64,000 nt of DNA from Agrococcus jejuensis. Lineage in GTDB: Bacteria > Actinomycetota > Actinomycetes > Actinomycetales > Microbacteriaceae. Both the position numbers and the translations under genes were made by a program. Below are positions 8,652 to 18,080 of this stretch, piece by piece (the stretch's first letter is position 1; the number at the start of each line of letters is the position of its first letter). The stretch lies in assembly GCF_900099705.1 (NCBI RefSeq), contig NZ_LT629695.1, positions 2,480,001 through 2,544,000 on the forward strand. The letters run 5' to 3'. The notes under the pieces are model-generated. The model was given only the letters and a program-made list of their open reading frames with translations. It did not search any database and was not told the DNA's origin.

Positions 8652-9485
8652 TCAGAGCGCGTAGTCGACGACGACGGGAGCGTGGTCGGACCATCGCGTG
8701 TCCCACGCGCTCGCCTTCGCCACCTCGTAGTGGGTGACGGTGGCGGCGAGCGCCGGGGTCGCGAGCTGGTAGTCGATGCGCCAGCCGGTGTCGGTGTCGA
8801 ACGCACGGCCGCGCTGCGACCACCACGTGTAGGGGCCGTCGACGTCGCCGGACTGCGCACGGCCCACGTCGACCCATCCCTGACCCTTGCCGCGCACGCC
8901 GTCGACGCCCGTCACGAGCTTGCCCTCAGGCCCGAGGATGCGGTCGAGGTGCGAGCGCTCCTCGGGCAGGAAGCCCGCGTTCCTCCGGTTGCCCTTCCAG
9001 TTGCGGATGTCGCGCTCGGTGTGGCCGACGTTGAGGTCGCCCATGACGACGGCGAGGTCGGTCGTGGCGCGCACCTGGGGGAGGCGCTTGAGCATGGAGC
9101 CGAGGAAGCGCATCTTGTCCTCCTGCTTCGGCGTGCCCGCCTCGCCGGAGTGCACGTACGCCGAGATGACGGTGAGGACGCGGTCGTCGTCGAGCGCGAA
9201 GTCCGCCTCGAGCCAGCGGCCCTTCGTGTCGAACGTCTTGAGCCCGATGTCGGTGCGGTGGCCGATCGACGGCATGCGCGACGCGACGGCGACGCCGGCG
9301 CGGCCCTTGGCGGTCGCGGCGTCGTGCAGCACGTGCCAACCCTCGAGGATGCGCAGCACGTCCTCGTCCTGCGCGCGCACCTCCTGCAGGCAGAGGATGT
9401 CGGGCTTCGCCTCGTCGAGCCACTCGAGCATGCCCTTGCCCGATGCTGCCCGGATGCCGTTGACGTTGACGGACACGATGCGCAT
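8652..9485 (-). CDS. xthA: Exodeoxyribonuclease III / AP endonuclease
   Basis: A 277-residue member of the exonuclease-endonuclease-phosphatase superfamily. Visible motifs are MRIVSVNVNGIRAA at the start, LCLQEVRAQ with the metal-binding Glu at 35, GDLNVGHTERD, the WKGNRRNAGF substrate loop and the C-terminal WSDHAPVVVDY with the catalytic Asp-His. It cuts DNA at abasic sites and removes 3' blocks during base excision repair. It lies just upstream of trpS on the same strand with a 33-base gap. Its start faces the membrane protein gene at 9527-10531, which is also on the minus strand. Confidence 0.95.
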   Translation of the reverse strand: MRIVSVNVNGIRAASGKGMLEWLDEAKPDILCLQEVRAQDEDVLRILEGWHVLHDAATAKGRAGVAVASRMPSIGHRTDIGLKTFDTKGRWLEADFALDDDRVLTVISAYVHSGEAGTPKQEDKMRFLGSMLKRLPQVRATTDLAVVMGDLNVGHTERDIRNWKGNRRNAGFLPEERSHLDRILGPEGKLVTGVDGVRGKGQGWVDVGRAQSGDVDGPYTWWSQRGRAFDTDTGWRIDYQLATPALAATVTHYEVAKASAWDTRWSDHAPVVVDYAL

Positions 9486-9526
9486 GCCCCGAGCCTATCG
9501 GCGCGCCACCGACAGGGCGGCGGCGC

Positions 9527-10531
9527 TCAGCGCTTGCGCGCCTGCTTCGCGAGGCGCCTCTGCAGGGACTTCGCGAAGAGCCCCTGCTTGGGGTCGTCCT
9601 TCTTGCGCTCGGCGATCTCGGCCTTGATGGCGGCGCGGTCGGCGCGCAGCTCGGCGATCGCGTCCTCGCGCGCGTTCATCGCATCCACGTGCTGCACGTA
9701 CTCCTTGCCGGTCTCGCCGACCGCGAGCCACGAGAGCGCGACGAGCAGGATCTGGTTCACGAAGCCGAGCCACACGAGGATGCCGAGGATGGCGGCGAAC
9801 GACGCGACGAGCGGGTTCGAGCCGCCCGTGAGCAGCAGCGCCGCGAACTGCTTGAGCACGGCGAAGGCGACGGCGCACGCGAGCGAGGCGCCGATGAGCT
9901 GCGACCAGGGCAGCCGCAGCCGGCCGGCGAAGCGGTAGAGCAGCGCGACGATCGCGGCGTCGAGCGCGAGCTGCGCCAGCAGACCCACGACCTGGCCGAC
10001 GCCGCCGATGCCGAGCGCGTCGGCGACGGCGCTCGTGACGACGAGCAGCGCGGCCGAGGCGAGCACGAGCAGGCCGATGCCCACGGCGACGCCGAGGTCG
10101 CCCGCCTTGAGGGCGATGGCGTTCGAGCGCACGTCGGGCAGATGGAACACGGCCCGGAAGCCCTCGCGGCTCACGCCGATCCAGCCGATCGCCGTGATGA
10201 GGATGGCGACCGCCGCGATCGCGGATCCCCAGCTCAGCACGCTCGACTGCAGCAACGTGTCCACCGGGATGACGCCGCCCTCGCCCTCGGGGCCCGTGCC
10301 GAGCAGCCCGGGCACCGATCCGGCGACGGCCTCGATCACCCGGTCGCGCAGCGCGTCGTTGCCGCCGAGCACGGCCGCGAAGATCGCGAAGCCGATGAAG
10401 AGGGCCGCGAAGAGCGACAGGAAGGCGCTGAGCGTCATGCCCTGCGCGAAGACGGGTCCCTTCGCCGCACCGTAGTGCTGCAGAGCCCGCACGGGTCGCG
10501 ACCCGATGATGCGTTGCGCCGTCGTCGTCAC
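9527..10531 (-). CDS. YihY/BrkB-family integral membrane protein
   Basis: A 334-residue protein with about six transmembrane segments in the region 30-270. They begin with SAFLSLFAALFIGFAIFAAVLGG and include SWGSAIAAVAILITAIGWIGVSREGFR. The C-terminus is a charged, probably coiled-coil tail of about 60 residues (from VGETGKEYVQHVDAMNAREDA to the end) rich in Lys, Arg, Asp and Glu. This plan matches the YihY/BrkB family, once named for ribonuclease BN but now regarded as membrane proteins of unsettled function. The GTG start at 10531 lies 56 bases from the divergent ptsI start, so the two promoters share that gap. Confidence 0.85.
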   Translation of the reverse strand: MTTTAQRIIGSRPVRALQHYGAAKGPVFAQGMTLSAFLSLFAALFIGFAIFAAVLGGNDALRDRVIEAVAGSVPGLLGTGPEGEGGVIPVDTLLQSSVLSWGSAIAAVAILITAIGWIGVSREGFRAVFHLPDVRSNAIALKAGDLGVAVGIGLLVLASAALLVVTSAVADALGIGGVGQVVGLLAQLALDAAIVALLYRFAGRLRLPWSQLIGASLACAVAFAVLKQFAALLLTGGSNPLVASFAAILGILVWLGFVNQILLVALSWLAVGETGKEYVQHVDAMNAREDAIAELRADRAAIKAEIAERKKDDPKQGLFAKSLQRRLAKQARKR

Positions 10532-10587
10532 CGCAAGGCCCCCATCCGTCGCGTCCCCTGACCGCTTCGACAGCGTAGTCTTGCGGC

Positions 10588-12237
10588 ATGGCAGAGCTGC
10601 GTGGAGTCGGTGTCGGTCGCGGAATCGCTGCAGGCGTGGTACTGCGGATGCCGGAGCCCCTGGCTCCGCCGTCGACGGAACCGCTCGTCGGCGACGCCGC
10701 CGACGAGACGCAGCGCGTGCAGACGGCGCTCGCCGAGGTCGCCGCCGAGCTCTCGGAGCGCGGCCGCGCAGCCGGTGGCGAGGCGCAGGAGGTGCTCGAG
10801 GCCGCGTCGCTCATGGCGCAGGACCCGGCGCTCGCCGACGACATCGCCGGCCGCATCGGCCAGGGCACGAACGGCGAGCGCGCCGTGCACGACGCGTTCG
10901 ACCAGTTCAAGACCATGCTCATCGCGCTCGGCGGCTACATGGCCGAGCGCGCCACCGACCTCGACGACGTCTCGCAGCGCGTCGTCGCGCGCCTGCGCGG
11001 CGTGCCCGCGCCGGGCGTGCCCGAGTCCGACGTGCCCTTCATCCTCGTCGCGCGCGACCTCGCGCCCGCCGACACCGCGACGCTCGACCTCGAGCGCACC
11101 CTCGCGCTCATCACGCAGGACGGCGGCCCCACGAGCCACACCGCGATCCTCGCCCGCTCGAAGTCCATCACGGCCGTCGTGGGCGTCGAGGGCCTCCTCG
11201 GCGCCGTCCAGGACGGCACCCGCGTCGTCGTCGACGCCAAGACGGGCGCCGTGACGCTCGACCCGTCGGATGCCGAGGTCGAGGCCGCGACCGCCGAGGC
11301 CGCCTCGCGCGCCGCCCGCGCCGACGCCCCGATCACCGACGGCGCGCTCGCCGACGGCACGAAGATCCCGCTGCTCGCCAACGTCGGCCGCCCCGAGGAT
11401 GCTGCGAAGGCGCTCGAGCTCGGCGCCGAGGGCGTGGGCCTCTTCCGCACCGAGTTCCTCTTCCTCGACGCGAAGCAGGCGCCGACCGTCGCGTCGCAGA
11501 CCGACTCCTACACGCGCATGCTGCAGGCGTTCGAGGGCAAGAAGGTCGTCGTGCGCGTGCTCGACGCCGGCGCCGACAAGCCGCTCGCCTTCCTCAACGA
11601 CGCCGAGGAGGAGAACCCGGCGCTCGGCCTGCGCGGCATCCGCGCCCTGCGCGCGAGCGAGCAGATCCTGCGCGACCAGCTCGAGGCGCTCGCCGCCGCC
11701 GACGCCGCGACGAACGCCGACCTGTGGGTCATGGCGCCGATGATCGCGAACCAGGAGGAGACGGAGTACTTCGTCGCCCTGGGCCGCGAGCACGGCCTCA
11801 AGACCGTCGGCGCGATGGCCGAGGTCCCCTCGATCGCCGTGCTCGCCGACCAGGTCATGGAGGCGGCCGACTTCGTGTCGATCGGCACGAACGACCTCAC
11901 GCAGTACACGTTCGCCGCCGACCGCATGCTCGGCACGGTCGCGTCGTTCCAGGACCCGTGGCACCCCGCCGTGCTGCGCCTCATCCAGCTGCTCGGCGAC
12001 GCCGGCACCGAGGCGGGCAAGCCCGTGGGCGTGTGCGGCGAGGCCGCGGCCGACCCCGCGCTCGCGGTCGTGCTCGTGGGCCTCGGCGTCACGACGCTGT
12101 CGATGAGCCCCGCCGCGTTCGCCGACGTGCGCGCCGAGCTGCTCGAGCACACGATCGAGCAGGCGAAGGCCAAGGCGGCCGCCGCGCTCAAGGCGACGTC
12201 GGCGCAGGGCGCGCGGGACGCAGCCGCGGCGGCGTGA
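10588..12237 (+). CDS. ptsI: PTS Enzyme I (phosphoenolpyruvate-protein phosphotransferase)
   Basis: A 549-residue soluble Enzyme I. The phospho-carrier motif GGPTSHTAILARS places the phosphorylated His at 184. The PEP-binding TIM-barrel half has LFRTEFLF, NDLTQY and GVCGEAAADPA with the catalytic Cys. It moves phosphate from PEP to HPr and so powers sugar uptake by all EII permeases of the cell. No ptsH or EII gene lies in this window. It starts with ATG, though no strong ribosome site is visible. The last four bases overlap the GTG of a downstream acyltransferase gene (GTGA), which suggests co-translation, although the two functions are not obviously linked. Confidence 0.95.
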   Translation: MAELRGVGVGRGIAAGVVLRMPEPLAPPSTEPLVGDAADETQRVQTALAEVAAELSERGRAAGGEAQEVLEAASLMAQDPALADDIAGRIGQGTNGERAVHDAFDQFKTMLIALGGYMAERATDLDDVSQRVVARLRGVPAPGVPESDVPFILVARDLAPADTATLDLERTLALITQDGGPTSHTAILARSKSITAVVGVEGLLGAVQDGTRVVVDAKTGAVTLDPSDAEVEAATAEAASRAARADAPITDGALADGTKIPLLANVGRPEDAAKALELGAEGVGLFRTEFLFLDAKQAPTVASQTDSYTRMLQAFEGKKVVVRVLDAGADKPLAFLNDAEEENPALGLRGIRALRASEQILRDQLEALAAADAATNADLWVMAPMIANQEETEYFVALGREHGLKTVGAMAEVPSIAVLADQVMEAADFVSIGTNDLTQYTFAADRMLGTVASFQDPWHPAVLRLIQLLGDAGTEAGKPVGVCGEAAADPALAVVLVGLGVTTLSMSPAAFADVRAELLEHTIEQAKAKAAAALKATSAQGARDAAAAA

Positions 12238-13370
12238 CCTCCCCGCCGCGGTACCTCGCGCTGCTCGATCAGCTGCGGGGTCTCGCGGCGGCCTCGGTCG
12301 TCGTCGCCCACCTCGTCGGAGGGTTCCTCGCCGACCACGGGCGCGACTGGCCGCCCATGACGCTGCTGCGTCGGTTCGCGCTCGACCCGCTCGTGATCGT
12401 GCAGGACATGGGGTGGCTCGGCGTCGCCGTGTTCTTCCTCATCTCGGGCTACGTCGTCACGCAGGCCAGGCAGCGCGAGCGGGCGTGGGCGTTCGGCGTG
12501 CGCCGCATCCTGCGCATCTACCCGCCGCTCATCGCGACGATCCTGCTCGTGCTGGCGATCACGCCGGCGCCGACGCCAGCGGGGCTCTCGGTCGTGAGCG
12601 CGGGTGCGGGCGTCGAGGACTGGCTCGTGGCAGGCACGCTCGCGAACTACGTGCTGCCGGGCTTCACGCCCATCGTCGGCGTCGCGTGGACGCTCGCGGT
12701 CGAGGTGGTCTTCTACGCGCTCGTCGCGGCGATCGGATGGCTGCGCGGCCGCGCCGTGTGGCTCATGCCCGTGCTCATCCTCGTCGTGTGCGCGGCAGCG
12801 GTGCTCACGGCGCGGTCGTTCGGCGACGTCTACTTCCTCGTCGCGGCGAACCTGTCGTACGTGCCGCTGCTCGTGCTCGGGCAGCTGACGTTCCTCTGGC
12901 ACCGCGGCCAGGTGCGCGCGTGGGTGGCGATCGCGCTGGGCGTCGCGGCGTGGGTCGTGTTCGTGCTCGGCCTCGAGGGCATCCAGCCGATCTTCCTCGA
13001 CCCGCCGACGTCGTACGGCCCGAGCCTGCTGCTGGCCGGGGCGCTCTTCGCTGGCGCGATCGCGCTCGAGGGGCGGCTGCGGTCGCGTCGGGCGTTGCGG
13101 GTGCTGGCGGCGCGCAGCTACAGCCTCTACCTCGTGCACGGCCCCGTGGGCCTAACGGTGCTGTGGATGGTGGTGCTCGAGCTCGGCCTGCCGTACGAGC
13201 TGGGGCTCGCGCTCGCGCTCGCGGCGGTCGCCGCCGCGACGGAGCTCGTGCACCGTGCCGCCGAGGTGCCGGGCATCGCGATCGGCAGGCGCATCACGCG
13301 CTCCGCGCCGTCGGTGCGCGGCACGGCCGTCGCGGCGTCGACCGACGCGTCGGCGCCCGCCGCGACCTGA
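12234..13370 (+). CDS. Acyltransferase-3 family integral membrane protein (OafA/YrhL-like)
   Basis: A 378-residue protein with about ten membrane helices. It opens with LALLDQLRGLAAASVVVAHLVGG, the acyltransferase-3 signature in which Arg and His are catalytic, followed by FFLISGYVVTQ and RRILRIYPPL, both standard for the family. These enzymes O-acetylate or otherwise acylate envelope glycans, peptidoglycan or lipids, using acyl donors across the membrane. The GTG at 12234 overlaps the ptsI stop and gives the expected short lead into helix 1. The C-terminal 35 residues are a hydrophilic tail rich in Ala, Ser, Thr and Arg. It is convergent with the dynamin-like pair, two bases apart. Confidence 0.9.
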   Translation: MTSPPRYLALLDQLRGLAAASVVVAHLVGGFLADHGRDWPPMTLLRRFALDPLVIVQDMGWLGVAVFFLISGYVVTQARQRERAWAFGVRRILRIYPPLIATILLVLAITPAPTPAGLSVVSAGAGVEDWLVAGTLANYVLPGFTPIVGVAWTLAVEVVFYALVAAIGWLRGRAVWLMPVLILVVCAAAVLTARSFGDVYFLVAANLSYVPLLVLGQLTFLWHRGQVRAWVAIALGVAAWVVFVLGLEGIQPIFLDPPTSYGPSLLLAGALFAGAIALEGRLRSRRALRVLAARSYSLYLVHGPVGLTVLWMVVLELGLPYELGLALALAAVAAATELVHRAAEVPGIAIGRRITRSAPSVRGTAVAASTDASAPAAT

Positions 13371-13372
13371 CG

Positions 13373-14956
13373 TCAGCCGCGGGCGCGGCGCACGGCGTCG
13401 CCGAACGCCTCGGCACGGTCGCGCTCGAGCTCGATCGGCTCGACGACCTCGGCGCGGGCGACGTCGGCGACCGCCGCGCGCAGCCGTCGCCGAGCGCGAG
13501 CGCGCCTGGCGGCGCCGATCGCACCGCCGAGCGCCGCGCCCAGCAGCCCCGTGAGGATGCCGAGCAGCACGCCGGCGGCGATGAGCAACGTCGGCACGGG
13601 CCAGCCCTGCTCCACCGGCACCTCGGGCGCGGGCAGGCTCCAGATCGGCAGCAGCGCGGCCGCGAGCAGCCAGCCGACGCCCACGAGCGCGGCGCCGAGC
13701 GCGATCCACTGCACGATCGCGAGCACGACCCACCACCACGAGCCGCGGGCACCGAGGTCGGTGCGGGCGACGGCGCGGTCGAGCGCGTCGGGCACGACCG
13801 CGAGCGCCTCGTTCGCCGCCTGCCGCACGGCGGCGCGCCAGCCGTCGCCGAGCCCCTCGGAGGCGGCGTCGCCGTACGCGCGCACGGCGAGCGACGCCTG
13901 CGCACGCTCGGCCGACGACTGCGGCGGCAGCGCCGTGCGGTGCACGTCGGCATCCCGGCCGCGCGCTCTGGTCGACGGCAGCAGATGGAGACGGCGCAAC
14001 GGGTCGGCGCGCAGGCGCAGCAGCCACGCCGTGAGGATCCAGCCCGTCGTCTGTCCGGCGCGCTTGCGGTAGCTCGCGCCCGCGGCGCGCGAGACGGCGT
14101 CGACGCGTGCCGCGGTGGCGAGGCCGTCCGTGAGCCGTGCACGCACCGGCGCGGCGACCTCGGGCGCGATGTCGGGCGCCTCGAGCCTGCCGGCGGCCGC
14201 GGCGACGTCGGCGGCGAGCCGTGCCGACTGCGCCGCGCGCTCGCGCGCGAACCTGGCGATCGTGGCGCGCACCGCATCCACGCCCTCGCCCGTCGCGGCG
14301 CTCGCCGGCAGCACGCGCACGTCGGCGAGGCCGTCGGCGGCCAGCAGGCCGCGCAGCGACGCCACGACGTCGGGCACGGTACCCGCCGGCAGCAGGTCGA
14401 CCTGGTTGAGCACCGCCGCCGTCACGGCGCCGTGCGTCGCGAGCGGCGCGACGAACGAGCGATGCAGCACGGCGTCGGCGTACTTCTGCGGGTCGACGAC
14501 CCACACGAGCACGTCGACCTGGCCCGCGAGACGTTCGGCGATCGCGCGGTGCTGCGGCTCGACCGAGTCGAAGTCGGGCAGGTCGAGCAGGATGAGCGAG
14601 AGCGACTCGTCGCCCGCGAACGGGGCCTCGACGTGACGGCGGTCGGTGACCTGCAGCCAGTCGAGCAGCGCCGCCGACCCCCGCGCGCCCCACACGGCCG
14701 CGAGCGGCTCGGAGGTCGTGGGCCGACGCACGTGCGCCCTCGCGAGCTGCTCGCCGACCACGGCGTTGAGCAGCGACGACTTGCCGGAGCCCGTCGCGCC
14801 GAAGAAGCCGACGACGGTGTGCTCGCTCGACAGCGCGCGCCGCGACGCCGCCCGCTCGAGCACGACGCGGATCGCCGCGACGTCGGCGTCGTCGATGCGG
14901 CCCGCGCCGAGCTCGGCGGCGTCCTCGAGCGCCTCGAGCGCCGCGTCGAGCGTCAC
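13373..14956 (-). CDS. Dynamin-like GTPase with C-terminal membrane segments (second of a tandem pair)
   Basis: A 527-residue protein. The P-loop GATGSGKSSLLN is at residues 53-64; LILLDLPDFDSV supplies the DxxG-type G3 motif and NQVD the G4 motif. The middle is helical and Ala-rich. Two hydrophobic hairpins near 385-415 and 430-470 should anchor it in the membrane, with a short charged tail behind them. This is the layout of bacterial dynamin-like or YfjP-type GTPases. The gene overlaps the preceding GTPase gene by four bases. Tandem pairs of this kind in actinobacteria are expected to act as hetero-oligomers in membrane remodelling or septation; that role is inferred here. Confidence 0.8.
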   Translation of the reverse strand: MTLDAALEALEDAAELGAGRIDDADVAAIRVVLERAASRRALSSEHTVVGFFGATGSGKSSLLNAVVGEQLARAHVRRPTTSEPLAAVWGARGSAALLDWLQVTDRRHVEAPFAGDESLSLILLDLPDFDSVEPQHRAIAERLAGQVDVLVWVVDPQKYADAVLHRSFVAPLATHGAVTAAVLNQVDLLPAGTVPDVVASLRGLLAADGLADVRVLPASAATGEGVDAVRATIARFARERAAQSARLAADVAAAAGRLEAPDIAPEVAAPVRARLTDGLATAARVDAVSRAAGASYRKRAGQTTGWILTAWLLRLRADPLRRLHLLPSTRARGRDADVHRTALPPQSSAERAQASLAVRAYGDAASEGLGDGWRAAVRQAANEALAVVPDALDRAVARTDLGARGSWWWVVLAIVQWIALGAALVGVGWLLAAALLPIWSLPAPEVPVEQGWPVPTLLIAAGVLLGILTGLLGAALGGAIGAARRARARRRLRAAVADVARAEVVEPIELERDRAEAFGDAVRRARG

Positions 14957-16722
14957 GCGCGTCCCTCGGCGGCGTCGGTGGCGACGGTCGCCATCGCCCG
15001 CTCGAGCGCGTGCGACGCATCCTCGAGCTCGGCGGGCGTCGTGCCGTCGCGCACCGGGTCGAGCAGCGGCGCGTAGCGGGCGGCCTCCTCGGCGAGCAGC
15101 GCGCGCACGCGCTCGTCGAGGTCGTCGCGCGCGTCCTTCGCCATGCGGCGCACGGCATCCTCGCCGAAGATCGTCTCGAGCAGCTTCTGCCCGACGATCG
15201 CCGAGCCGCCCGCGATGGCGATCTCACCGCCCGTGAGCCCGCCGGTCGACGCGAACACGATGACCATGAGCGTCACGGTGACGGCATTGAGGCCGAGCGA
15301 GAGGATGCGCGCCTTCACGCGCTTGTCTCCCGCCTGGTCGGAAATGCGCTGCACGAGCGCGGCCTGCCACTCGCGCACGAGCCGCGAGGTGCGTGCCGCC
15401 ACGTCGTCCGACTCGCGCGACAGGTCGACGTCGGCCGTCAGCCACCGCCCCGCCTGCGTCGCCCGCACCCGCTGCCACGCGTCGCCCGCAGCGCCGCCGG
15501 CCTCGTCGACGACGACGGCGTGCAGCCCGTGCTCGATGGCCGTCTCGACCTGCACCACCGACGCCGGCCTGCCCTGGAAGAAGGCGCCGATGCGGTCGCG
15601 CGTGCGCGAGAACCAGCCCTCGATCGTGCGGAACACGTCGGACGTGCCCACGAAGTCCTGCCACCGCGCCAGCACCTCGCCGCGCAGCAGCGTGCCATCG
15701 CTCGTCGCGGCGTGGATGCGGTCGGCCGCGTCGTCGTACCGGCTCTGCACGACGCGGGCGAGCTCGTCGGCCGCGGCGACCTGCAGCGTGCGCGCCGCCG
15801 CGACCTCGCGCGCTGACGCCGCGAGCCTCGTGACGGCGCCGCCGAGCGTGCGGCCCGCGATGCGGGCGCGCTCGGCCCGGTCGCCGGCGATGCCCGCGAG
15901 CCACGCGCGGATGCCCGCGACCGCATCCGCAGGCAGCATGCCGAGGTCGTCGAGCGGCGACTCGACGACCGTGAAGATCGGGGCGGCACCGAGGCCGCGC
16001 TCGCCGAGCATGCGCCGCAGGTCGCCCTCGACCTCGGTCGCCGCGGCGGCGGGCACGCGGTTGAGCACGACGCCGACCGTGACGTCGCGACCGGCGGCAT
16101 CCTCGAGCGCCGCCCACGGCACCGCGTCGGCGTAGCGGTTGGCGGTCGTGACGAAGAGCCACAGGTCGGCGGCGGCCAGCAGCTGGCCAGCGAGGGCGCG
16201 GTTCTCGTCGGCGACGGAGTCGAGGTCGGGGGCGTCGACGATCGCGAGCTCGGCGGGCACGCGCTCGTCGCCCACGAGCACGACCGCCCCGATTTTCGTG
16301 GCATCCGGCTCCTCGCCCGCGGCGCTCGCCGGCAGCGGCGTCGCGCGCACCTCGCCCGTGATGCGCGCGAGATCGGGCAAGATGCGCGTCGACGCGAACC
16401 AGCCGCGGTCGCTCGGCGCGTGCAGCAGGATCGGCTGCCGCGTCGTAGGACGGATGACGCCCGTGCGCGTCACGGGCAGGCCCACGAGCGCGTTGACGAG
16501 CGTCGACTTGCCGGCACCCGTCGAGCCGCCGACGACGGCGAGCAGCGGGGCGTCGAGGTTCGCGAGGCGCGGCTCGACGTAGTCGTCGACCTGCTTGAGC
16601 GCGCGCGATCGGAGGTCGCGCGCCGCATCCACGCCTTCGACCGCGAGCGGCAGGCGCGTGCCGTCGAGCGCGCGACGCAGGGCGCCCAGGCGCTCGAGCG
16701 CGGCGATGGTGGCGTCGGTCAC
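14953..16722 (-). CDS. Dynamin-like GTPase (first of a tandem pair)
   Basis: A 589-residue GTPase. The P-loop GGSTGAGKSTLVNALVG is at residues 65-81, VIRPTTRQPIL fits the switch I region, LAIVDAPDLDSV is the G3 motif and VVLNRVP the G4-like motif. A long helical stalk follows, and a hydrophobic stretch near 490-525 (LMVIVFASTGGLTGGEIAIAG) is likely to insert into or cross the membrane. The architecture agrees with bacterial dynamin-like proteins that bind membranes and hydrolyse GTP during fusion or fission. It is expressed together with the next gene by a four-base overlap, so the two products probably work together. The cellular process is unknown. Confidence 0.8.
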   Translation of the reverse strand: MTDATIAALERLGALRRALDGTRLPLAVEGVDAARDLRSRALKQVDDYVEPRLANLDAPLLAVVGGSTGAGKSTLVNALVGLPVTRTGVIRPTTRQPILLHAPSDRGWFASTRILPDLARITGEVRATPLPASAAGEEPDATKIGAVVLVGDERVPAELAIVDAPDLDSVADENRALAGQLLAAADLWLFVTTANRYADAVPWAALEDAAGRDVTVGVVLNRVPAAAATEVEGDLRRMLGERGLGAAPIFTVVESPLDDLGMLPADAVAGIRAWLAGIAGDRAERARIAGRTLGGAVTRLAASAREVAAARTLQVAAADELARVVQSRYDDAADRIHAATSDGTLLRGEVLARWQDFVGTSDVFRTIEGWFSRTRDRIGAFFQGRPASVVQVETAIEHGLHAVVVDEAGGAAGDAWQRVRATQAGRWLTADVDLSRESDDVAARTSRLVREWQAALVQRISDQAGDKRVKARILSLGLNAVTVTLMVIVFASTGGLTGGEIAIAGGSAIVGQKLLETIFGEDAVRRMAKDARDDLDERVRALLAEEAARYAPLLDPVRDGTTPAELEDASHALERAMATVATDAAEGRA

Positions 16723-16767
16723 GCGACCAGCATGCCGCAGCGGCCTGCGCGGCGGCAGAGGAGCCCG

Positions 16768-17583
16768 CTAGGCCTTCGCGGGCTGGCGGTGCGTACGCAG
16801 GCGCGCGCCGACCGTGACGGCGGCCACGACGACGCACACGATCGCCGCGACGACCGCGATGGTCGTCGACGCCGGCTCGCCCGTCGCGCGGGCCACGCCG
16901 ATCCATGCGACGCCCCACACGATCGCGAGCATCGGCCCGATGCGCCCGTGGCCGCGCAGCGCCACGGCGACGCCGATCGCCGCGACGACGACGAGCACCA
17001 CGGTCGCGGGCGCTGCGAACGCCTCGGGCCGCAGCCCCATGTCGGCGAGCCACGCCGCCACGTTCGCGACCGTCGCGACGCACACCCAGCCGAGGTAGAG
17101 GCCGAACGTGCCGTCGACGACGACCGTCTCGACGAGCGACCGGGCGCGGATGCCACGCAGCACCTCGAAGATCGCGACGAGCGACAGCAGCAGCGCCACG
17201 ATGATGACCACCGTGAGCGCGACGGCGCTCGCGAGGCTCGCCGTGATCCACGCCGCGTTCAGCACCATCGACGCGAGCGCGAGCCACCCCATCCAACGCT
17301 GCCGCTGGTCGGCGTGGTTGCGCGGCAGCACCTGCCAGATGCCGTAGACCGCGAGGCCGAGGTAGATGACCGACCAGATCGAGAACGCCGGTCCCGCGGG
17401 CGCGAGCGGGGTCGCATCCGAGGCGAACGCGCCCTGGCCGACGCCCTCGGCCGTGCCGCCGCCGAGCAGGCCCGAGCCGAGCGCGGCGCCGAGCAGCGTG
17501 GCGGGCACGGCGACGAGCACGAGGATCGCGCGCACGCGATCGAGCGTCGTCGGGGTGGATGCGGTGGTCGGCGCGGCGGTCAT
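16768..17583 (-). CDS. TspO/tryptophan-rich sensory protein-related membrane protein
   Basis: A 271-residue protein with about eight to nine hydrophobic segments. PAGPAFSIWSVIYLGLAVYGIWQ resembles the PxxxFxxxWxxLY opening helix of TspO-type proteins. NAAWITASLASAVALTVVIIVALL and GLYLGWVCVATVANVAAWL fit the extended actinobacterial relatives annotated as tryptophan-rich sensory protein. TspO proteins bind porphyrins and modulate stress responses, but this longer relative has no proven role. It is a single gene; the start ATG at 17583 is 78 bases from the end of the next minus-strand gene. The assignment rests on helix pattern rather than on catalytic residues. Confidence 0.6.
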   Translation of the reverse strand: MTAAPTTASTPTTLDRVRAILVLVAVPATLLGAALGSGLLGGGTAEGVGQGAFASDATPLAPAGPAFSIWSVIYLGLAVYGIWQVLPRNHADQRQRWMGWLALASMVLNAAWITASLASAVALTVVIIVALLLSLVAIFEVLRGIRARSLVETVVVDGTFGLYLGWVCVATVANVAAWLADMGLRPEAFAAPATVVLVVVAAIGVAVALRGHGRIGPMLAIVWGVAWIGVARATGEPASTTIAVVAAIVCVVVAAVTVGARLRTHRQPAKA

Positions 17584-17661
17584 GCTCCGACGCTAGGCCC
17601 GAAGGAGCGGGCCTCGCGCGGGGTTGACAGCCGGCTGACTACTTGGCTGCTTGACGACCGC

Positions 17662-18012
17662 TCAGGCAGCGACGACCGAGGGCTGCGCGATCGCGTAGCG
17701 GTGGTCGCCCGGCCTCGTCGGCACGACGACGATGGCATCGGGCTCGATGCCCGTCGCCTCGACGGATGCGCGCAGGGCCGTGCGGTCGCGGATGACGTGG
17801 GCGGGCAGCTCGACGGTCTGCACGTCGTCGCCGTAGGCGTTCACGAGCATCGCGAACGGGGCGACGTCCTCGGCGACGATCACGACGTCGGCGCCGTGGG
17901 CGAGCAGCCAGTCGGCGGCGGCGACGGGGGAGGGGTCGGCCACGACGACGTGGCGGAAGCGCGGCGTCGCGACGGGTGAGGCGGGGGTGATGGAGGCTCT
18001 GTCTGGGTCCAT
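17662..18012 (-). CDS. Hypothetical protein divergent from a MarR regulator
   Basis: A 116-residue soluble protein with alternating hydrophobic strands (HVVVADPSP, ADVVIVAED, AIVVVPTRP) and helices, suggesting a small alpha/beta fold. I recognise no family or catalytic motif. It begins 68 bases from the start of the divergently read MarR-family gene, and the gap contains a repeated TGTCA (TGTCAAACTGTCA near 18037-18049) that could be a regulator site. By analogy with other MarR loci it may be a target of that regulator. It could be a spurious frame, but codon-like spacing and the clean ATG favour a real gene. Confidence 0.5.
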   Translation of the reverse strand: MDPDRASITPASPVATPRFRHVVVADPSPVAAADWLLAHGADVVIVAEDVAPFAMLVNAYGDDVQTVELPAHVIRDRTALRASVEATGIEPDAIVVVPTRPGDHRYAIAQPSVVAA

Positions 18013-18080
18013 GCATCCATCTAACGGTTCGATGATGTCAAACTGTCATGACTCGTCTACCTGTCTGATCGGAGGCCACG

